Positions 59,621 through 64,000 of a stretch of DNA of 64,000 nucleotides are shown one piece after another. The notes beneath the pieces are model-generated. The model worked only from the letters and a program-made list of their open reading frames with translations, made no database searches and was not told where the DNA came from. Numbering within the stretch: the stretch's first letter is position 1; each line of letters opens with the position of its first letter. Made by a program: the position numbers and the translations under genes. The DNA comes from Embleya hyalina (lineage in GTDB: Bacteria; Actinomycetota; Actinomycetes; Streptomycetales; Streptomycetaceae), in NCBI RefSeq assembly GCF_003967355.1, contig NZ_BIFH01000043.1:1-64000 (forward strand), written 5' to 3'.

Positions 59621-61000
59621 ATGGGAAGCGACACCCTGTCCGCAGCCCTCGCCGACCTGCGCGACCGGGTCGTGGCGACGTGCTTCCCACTCGACCTGCC
59701 CGGTGCCGTGCACGCGCGGCTGGCCCGCCGCGAGTTGATCGAACAACTCGACGACTACGTGCTGCCGCGCCTCGCGGTGCCGCGCGCGCCGCTGCTGGCG
59801 GTGGTCGGCGGCTCCACCGGGGCGGGCCGGTCCACCCTGGTGAACGCGCTGGTCGGGCGGGCGCTCTCGGCGGTCGGTTCGGTACGGCCGACCACGCGCG
59901 TGCCGGTCCTGGTCTGCCGATCCGGGGACCGGCACTGGTTCGCCGCGGACACCGCCATCGAACTGCGCCTGGACGAGCGGGTGCCGCCCGGGCTGGCGCT
60001 GCTCGACGTGCCCGACATCGACTCGGTATCCGCCGACAATCGCCGGGTCGCGGTGCGTCTGCTCGGCGCCGCCGATCTGTGGGTGTTCGTCACGTCCGCG
60101 GCGCGGTACGCGGACGCCGCGCCGTGGCATCTGCTCCGGCTCGCGCGGGATCGGAACACGCGGCTCGCGATCGTGCTGAACCGGGTGCCGGCGGAGCCGG
60201 CCGACCTGGTCCGGGCCGACTTCGTGCGGTTGTTGCGGCAGGCCGGGCTCGGCGACGTACCGCTGTACCCGATCGTCGAGGTCGAGCCGGGGGCCGGGCT
60301 GCCCGAGCGCAATGTGGTGCCGATTCGTACCTGGCTCGCCGAGCGCGGTGCCGATCCGGACGCGCGGGCGGCGGTGGTGCGGCGCACGCTCGGCGGGTTG
60401 CTGCACAGTCTGGACCGGCGGGTGCCGCCGTTGGCACAGGCGGTGGAGCGGCAGTACGAGGCGGCGGGACGTACGCGCGACTGCGTGGATCGGGCCTATG
60501 CGGCGACGGCGCGGTGGGCGCTGCGGGCGCTGGACGACGGCTCGTTGTTGCGCGGCGCGGCGGGTGGTCGGTGGCACGAGGGGGACGCGGACGGGGCGGC
60601 GCGGGGGGTTCGGGAGGGCCTGGACGCGCTGTTGGCGGACGCGTTCGCGCGGGGGGCAGAGCGTTCGTCGGGGTGCGTGCCGTACGACGGGGCGCCTCGG
60701 CTTCGGCCCGGCCCCGTGGTCTGGCCCGGTGCGGGCGAAGGGCTCGCGCTGATCGCGGCGGTGGGCGGTCCCGGGATGGAGCCGGGCATCGGGCGCGAGG
60801 CGGCGGGGCTGCTCGGGACCCGGATCGGCGTCGGGTCGGCGGCGCGGTTGATCCTGGACGTCCGTCGGGGCCTGCGCGCCGAGTTCGCGGCGGCGCTCGA
60901 CGCGGAGCGGGGCCGGCGGGTGGCGGCGGTGGCGGTGGTGCCGGGGCGGGCCGACGTCGGGTTGATCGAGGCGCTGGACCTGGTCCGGAGGAGCGCGTGA
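59621..61000 (+). CDS. dynA: Dynamin-like GTPase, DynA-type
   Basis: A 459-residue soluble GTPase. G1 loop VVGGSTGAGRSTLVNAL near 62-78, G2 Thr in VRPTTRVPV, G3-like LLDVPDIDSV near 128, and G4-like LNRV near 187 (NKxD replaced). The remainder is helical. By content and order with the next two genes it matches the sporulation dynamin pair of Streptomyces, where DynA supports FtsZ rings at sporulation septa through DynB. No clear ribosome site; a GTG nine bases upstream is an alternative start. Confidence 0.75.
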   Translation: MGSDTLSAALADLRDRVVATCFPLDLPGAVHARLARRELIEQLDDYVLPRLAVPRAPLLAVVGGSTGAGRSTLVNALVGRALSAVGSVRPTTRVPVLVCRSGDRHWFAADTAIELRLDERVPPGLALLDVPDIDSVSADNRRVAVRLLGAADLWVFVTSAARYADAAPWHLLRLARDRNTRLAIVLNRVPAEPADLVRADFVRLLRQAGLGDVPLYPIVEVEPGAGLPERNVVPIRTWLAERGADPDARAAVVRRTLGGLLHSLDRRVPPLAQAVERQYEAAGRTRDCVDRAYAATARWALRALDDGSLLRGAAGGRWHEGDADGAARGVREGLDALLADAFARGAERSSGCVPYDGAPRLRPGPVVWPGAGEGLALIAAVGGPGMEPGIGREAAGLLGTRIGVGSAARLILDVRRGLRAEFAAALDAERGRRVAAVAVVPGRADVGLIEALDLVRRSA

Positions 61001-61076
61001 GCGGCGGCGTCGGGCCGGTGATCGGGGCGGGTGGGCGTCGGGGCGGGCGAGCCGCCGGCGTGGTTCGGCGGGGCCG

Positions 61077-62732
61077 ATGACGGCGGGTGGGGAGTACCTC
61101 GATCGGTTCGCCGTGCGCCGGGCCCGGCAGGTGAGCGAGACGGAGGAATCGGCGCGGCTGACGGCGCGGTCGGCCGCGTTGGACCGGGCGGTGCGGCTGG
61201 CCCGGGATCGACTGCCGGGGGCCGAGTCGGCCGCCGCCGAGGACCTGCTCGGGCACGTCGAGACGCGGCTTGCCACGGCCGGCCGGCACACCGTGGTGGC
61301 GCTCGCGGGGGCTACCGGTGGGGGGAAGTCGTCGCTGTTCAATGTGCTGACGGGGTTGCGCCTGGCGGACACCGGGGTGCGCCGGCCGACGACCCGGACC
61401 ACGCTCGCGTGCGCGTGGGATCCCGACGGGGCGGCGCCGTTGCTCGATCTGCTCGGGATCGAGCCGAGGTGCCGGGTGGCACGGCACGGGGTGTTGGACG
61501 CGGTGCACGCCGGCGGCGCGGACGTTCGGCACGGAGGGCCCGGGGCTCGGCGCGGCGGCGGGATGCCCGCCGGGTTGATTCTGCTGGACCTGCCCGATCA
61601 CGACTCGATCGACCTCGCGCACCGGGCGGAGGTGGACGCGCTGGTGGCGGTCGCGGATTACATCGTGTGGGTGCTCGATCCGCAGAAGTACGCCGACGCG
61701 CTCCTGCACGACCGCTATCTCCGGGTGTTTCGGCACCACGCGCGCGGCATGACGGTCGTGCTCAACCACGCGGACCGGCTGCCCGTCGGGGACCTGGCGG
61801 CGTGTCTGACCGATGTACGGGCGTTGCTCGTGGCCGATGGGCTCGCCGAGGTGCGGGTGTTGGCGACCTCGCCGGAGACCGGCCTCGGGATCGCCGAGCT
61901 GCGCCGGGTGGTGGCCGGTGTGTCCGGGAGCGGCGAGGCGTCGGTGGCCCGGCTGGGCGCGGATCTGGACGCGTTGGTCGAGCGGCTGGAGCCGTACTTC
62001 GCCGGCGTGGTGCCGGGCGTGGAGGTGTTCGCCGCGGCGGATCGGGACGCGCTGGTGGGCGGGTTGTGCGACGCGGCCGGGGTGGGTGTGGTGGCGGCGG
62101 CCGAGGGGGAGCGGGTACGGACGGCGCGGGCGTCGTCGTGGCGTCGGGCCCGGCGGCCGGTGGTGCGGGTCGAGCCGGTGCAGGTACATCGGGCCGAGCA
62201 GGCGATCCGGCGGGCCGGGGCGACGCTGAGCCGGGGGATGCCGGCGGTGTGGGTGGGCGGGGTGCATCGGGCGTTGGCCGAGGGGTTGCGGGTGTTGCCG
62301 GACGAGGTGGACGCGGCGCTGGTCGGGGCCGTGCCGCAGGCGCCGCCGCCGACGCGGGGGGCGCGGGTGGCGGCGGGGGCGCGGTGGATCGGGGCGGTGG
62401 CGGTGATCGCCGGGCTGCTCGGGGTCGGGTTGGCCGCGACGGGGGTGCCGGTGGCGCGGTGGTTCGGGTTGCCGGTGGCGGCGTGGGTGGCGTTCGCGGG
62501 GCTGGTGGTGGGGGCCTCGGGGGCGTGGTGTGGGTGGCGGGCGGCGGTGGGCGCGGCGGAGCGGCGGGTGGTGGCGGTGGAGGTCGCGCTGCGGGCACGG
62601 ATGGCGGATGTGGCGGATCGGGTGGTGGTGGGGCCGGGGGAGGCGGAGGTGGCGCGGTATCGGCAGGCGTGCGCGGAGTTCGGGGCGGCGCGAGAGGGGG
62701 ATGGGCGGGCGGGTTGTCACCCACGTGAGTGA
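61077..62732 (+). CDS. dynB: Dynamin-like GTPase with membrane hairpin, DynB-type
   Basis: A 551-residue YfjP-type GTPase. G1 ALAGATGGGKSSLFN near 75-89, G2 in RRPTTRTTLAC, G3 LLDLPDHDSID near 168, and NHAD near 225. Two adjacent transmembrane helices (about 438-458 and 465-490: WIGAVAVIAGLLGVGLAATG, then VAAWVAFAGLVVGASGAWCG) would anchor it in the membrane, as described for DynB. GC content in the second half is extreme (GGC/GCG-rich). It starts 76 bp after dynA and lies ahead of ssbB. Confidence 0.78.
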   Translation: MTAGGEYLDRFAVRRARQVSETEESARLTARSAALDRAVRLARDRLPGAESAAAEDLLGHVETRLATAGRHTVVALAGATGGGKSSLFNVLTGLRLADTGVRRPTTRTTLACAWDPDGAAPLLDLLGIEPRCRVARHGVLDAVHAGGADVRHGGPGARRGGGMPAGLILLDLPDHDSIDLAHRAEVDALVAVADYIVWVLDPQKYADALLHDRYLRVFRHHARGMTVVLNHADRLPVGDLAACLTDVRALLVADGLAEVRVLATSPETGLGIAELRRVVAGVSGSGEASVARLGADLDALVERLEPYFAGVVPGVEVFAAADRDALVGGLCDAAGVGVVAAAEGERVRTARASSWRRARRPVVRVEPVQVHRAEQAIRRAGATLSRGMPAVWVGGVHRALAEGLRVLPDEVDAALVGAVPQAPPPTRGARVAAGARWIGAVAVIAGLLGVGLAATGVPVARWFGLPVAAWVAFAGLVVGASGAWCGWRAAVGAAERRVVAVEVALRARMADVADRVVVGPGEAEVARYRQACAEFGAAREGDGRAGCHPRE

Positions 62733-62863
62733 CGCGTCGTTGTCCACAGGCGCCGAGTTGTCCACACCCCGTCCCGGTCCCCGGACTCCCCACGACCGCG
62801 TGCCGCATCGTCGAGTGCGGACGGCGATGTCGCGGTGCACGCCGGTGACACAGGGAGGCAAGC

Positions 62864-63334
62864 GTGGACACGTATGTGACGGTGGTCGGCAATGCCGCGA
62901 GCGAGGTCCGGGTGCAGATGACCCAGGCCGGTGTGCCGCTCGCGCGGTTTCGGATGGCGGTGTCGCCGCGGCGCTTCGACCGGGACAGCGGCCAGTGGGT
63001 GTCGGGGGACGCGTCCTTCTACACGATCGTGTGCTTTCGCGGGCTGGCCGAGAACGTGACGAGTTCGATCGACAAGGGCGACCCGCTCGTGGTCACCGGA
63101 CGGCTGCGGGTGCGCGAGTGGGAGCGGGAGGGACGGTGGTTGACGGTCACCGAGATCGACGCCTCCTCGGTGGGACACGACCTCGCCCGAGGGGTCGCGG
63201 AGTTCCGACGGGTGGCCCGACCGGCCCGACTGGCGCTCGTGGCGGCCGACGTCGCCGCCGGAGCGACGGTCGACCAGGGCGTCCTCGCGATCGGGACGGG
63301 GAGCAGTCCCGAACGCGAAGAGGAGGCGGCATGA
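62864..63334 (+). CDS. ssbB: Single-stranded DNA-binding protein, SsbB-type without acidic tip
   Basis: A 156-residue SSB. OB fold 1-105 (DTYVTVVGNAASEVRVQMTQ, FYTIVCFRGLAENVTSSIDK, GDPLVVTGRLRVREW). The C-terminus ends GTGSSPEREEEAA and lacks the DDDIPF-type tip that recruits partner proteins, as in Streptomyces SsbB. That paralogue has the same length and acts in chromosome segregation during sporulation. GTG at 62864 has AGGGAGG five bases upstream. It follows the dynamin pair, in keeping with a cell-division role. Confidence 0.88.
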   Translation: MDTYVTVVGNAASEVRVQMTQAGVPLARFRMAVSPRRFDRDSGQWVSGDASFYTIVCFRGLAENVTSSIDKGDPLVVTGRLRVREWEREGRWLTVTEIDASSVGHDLARGVAEFRRVARPARLALVAADVAAGATVDQGVLAIGTGSSPEREEEAA

Positions 63335-63879
63335 ATTGATGCACGGCATGGCCGCATGTTCGGGAAAGCCATTCATTGGCGATAGCCGAGAGAATTCCGG
63401 TCGGTTTTCGGGACGAATCTGAAACAGAATTGTGACGACAGCGCCACGGGTACGATGCGTATCGAAACGGGCCAATCGCCGCAAGGGGTGCAACCGGCAC
63501 GGCGGCGAGGTCGGAAAGCGTCGGATCGTGGGGGTGAATACGCCCGAGGCAAGGTATTGATCACCAAAAGACCGTTTCGCACGGTTGTGCACCTTGAAAA
63601 ATCAATAGTGAGCCAGATCGCCCTGATCAGCGACTATGCGGCTTGCCGACCGCAATGAGCCGCTATTCCCGTCGAGGACTTGTCGACTCGGCGATATTCG
63701 AATTACCTTCCTCGAGTCGGATCTTCTCCCGAGGTAAAGAACGTGAAACAAATTGCTACCCCGGGTCGCGGGGGGTGGCCCACCGGCTCATACCATTCAA
63801 CGGTTCTTTACTCGCGCCGTGCTCGGGGGAACGATGCGCCGCGCGAGATTCGGCATACATTTTTCGAGGGGACCACCAC
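63335..63879 (+). promoter_or_regulatory. 545-bp AT-richer leader region before a secreted-protein gene
   Basis: No protein gene is supported here; a 67-residue frame from 63455 lacks a ribosome site. TTGTGA (about 63430-63435) and TACGAT (63451-63456) could be a promoter, giving a leader of more than 400 nt. The stretch 63474-63560 contains stem-forming blocks: GGTGCAACCGGCAC, then GGCGGCGAGGTCGGAAAGCG and GGGGGTGAATACGCCC, which recall structured leaders of wall-protein genes. I could not fit a known riboswitch. Confidence 0.4.
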
Positions 63880-64000
63880 ATGTTCCGTACACCGGGACGG
63901 ACGGCCACCCGCCTGTCGGCCATGGTCGTGGCGACGGGCCTGGCGGCGGCCGGCGTGATCGGTTTCGCGGGTGCGGCCAACGCGGAGGGCGCCAAGGGCG
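63880..64000 (+). CDS. Secreted protein, 5' end only (cut by the window)
   Basis: Forty codons are visible from ATG at 63880, with GAGGGG ten bases upstream. They encode a clear Sec signal peptide: basic MFRTPGRTATR, hydrophobic MVVATGLAAAGVIGFAGA and cleavage after ANA (about residue 35). The mature part begins EGAKG. The long leader and export signal suggest a cell-wall or surface protein; its family cannot be told from this fragment. Confidence 0.75.
   Translation, partial: MFRTPGRTATRLSAMVVATGLAAAGVIGFAGAANAEGAKG

Noticed and set aside
63470-63565. ydaO-type c-di-AMP riboswitch
   Set aside because: The GGGTGAAT-like block is suggestive, but the conserved 3' segment (CCGAACCCGTCAGCTAACC-type) is missing, so I list it only as a possible structured leader.
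63455-63658. A 67-codon frame in the leader region
   Set aside because: No ribosome site, AT-rich codons unlike the neighbours, and it starts at the likely transcription start; leader RNA is more plausible.
1-64000. Mobile elements, phage genes, CRISPR arrays
   Set aside because: I found no transposase, integrase, terminal inverted repeats or regularly spaced repeats; base composition is uniform apart from promoter regions and the 63.3-63.9 kb leader.

Overview
The window is 64 kb of very GC-rich DNA (coding third positions almost all G or C) with actinobacterial gene content, and it fits a member of the Streptomycetaceae (Streptomyces or a sister genus such as Embleya, Kitasatospora or Yinghuangia). 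The clearest markers are an AdpA-type master regulator with an in-frame TTA (bldA-dependent) leucine codon followed directly by oligoribonuclease, a pair of dynamin-like GTPases next to a tail-less SsbB-type SSB, a galTEK operon, orphan DUF397 and UTRA proteins, and many starts that look leaderless. I see no rRNA, IS element, integrase, CRISPR array or secondary-metabolite megasynthase. The window is ordinary chromosome rather than a mobile island.

Layout. 0-11 kb: acyl-CoA ligase; Ser/Thr kinase with TPR tail; deoxyribosyltransferase-NUDIX fusion; a small HTH protein flanked by two related CxxC...C proteins; lipoprotein; hemC; small secreted peptide; GH3 glycosidase. 11-16 kb: TetR regulator, MerR regulator with SCP2-like C-terminus, universal stress protein, an empty ~0.6 kb stretch, and a UPF0324 transporter divergent from its LysR regulator. 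16-19 kb: adpA, ornA, tRNA-His, DUF397 protein. 19-28 kb: ABC ATPase plus YhgE/Pip-like membrane protein, TPR protein, ACT-domain protein, LCP cell-wall ligase, and a beta-helix/AAA+ fusion. 28-38 kb: polyphosphate glucokinase, DEDDh exonuclease, SDR, Uma2 nuclease fold, membrane phosphoesterase, carboxylesterase, type-ISP-like specificity protein, proline-rich secreted protein, serine hydrolase and its TetR. 38-49 kb: LivG-like ATPase, MazG-like pyrophosphohydrolase, exonuclease III, DUF5925 AAA ATPase, YtrA-like GntR, an unassigned three-gene operon (small acidic protein, P-loop/helical-repeat protein, possible SPFH-like protein), a cysteine-free L33, Mut7-C RNase protein, pirin. 49-54 kb: a decayed luciferase-like (LLM) oxidoreductase, then galT-galE-galK with a divergent DeoR regulator. 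54-64 kb: small membrane protein, a possible toxin-antitoxin pair, two UTRA proteins (one without HTH), two small unknowns, tRNA-Arg, Gfo/Idh/MocA oxidoreductase, dynA/dynB-like genes, ssbB, a long AT-richer leader, and the 5' end of a secreted-protein gene cut by the window.

How they fit. Several genes belong to development and cell division: adpA (translation gated by bldA tRNA), ornA, the dynamin pair and ssbB. The gal cluster is a complete Leloir module with a shared 18-bp element repeated in opposite orientation before both divergent starts. Many regulators sit beside clear palindromes. The best candidates for undescribed biology are the 43.5-46.8 kb operon, the beta-helix/AAA+ protein, and the long leader at 63.3-63.9 kb.
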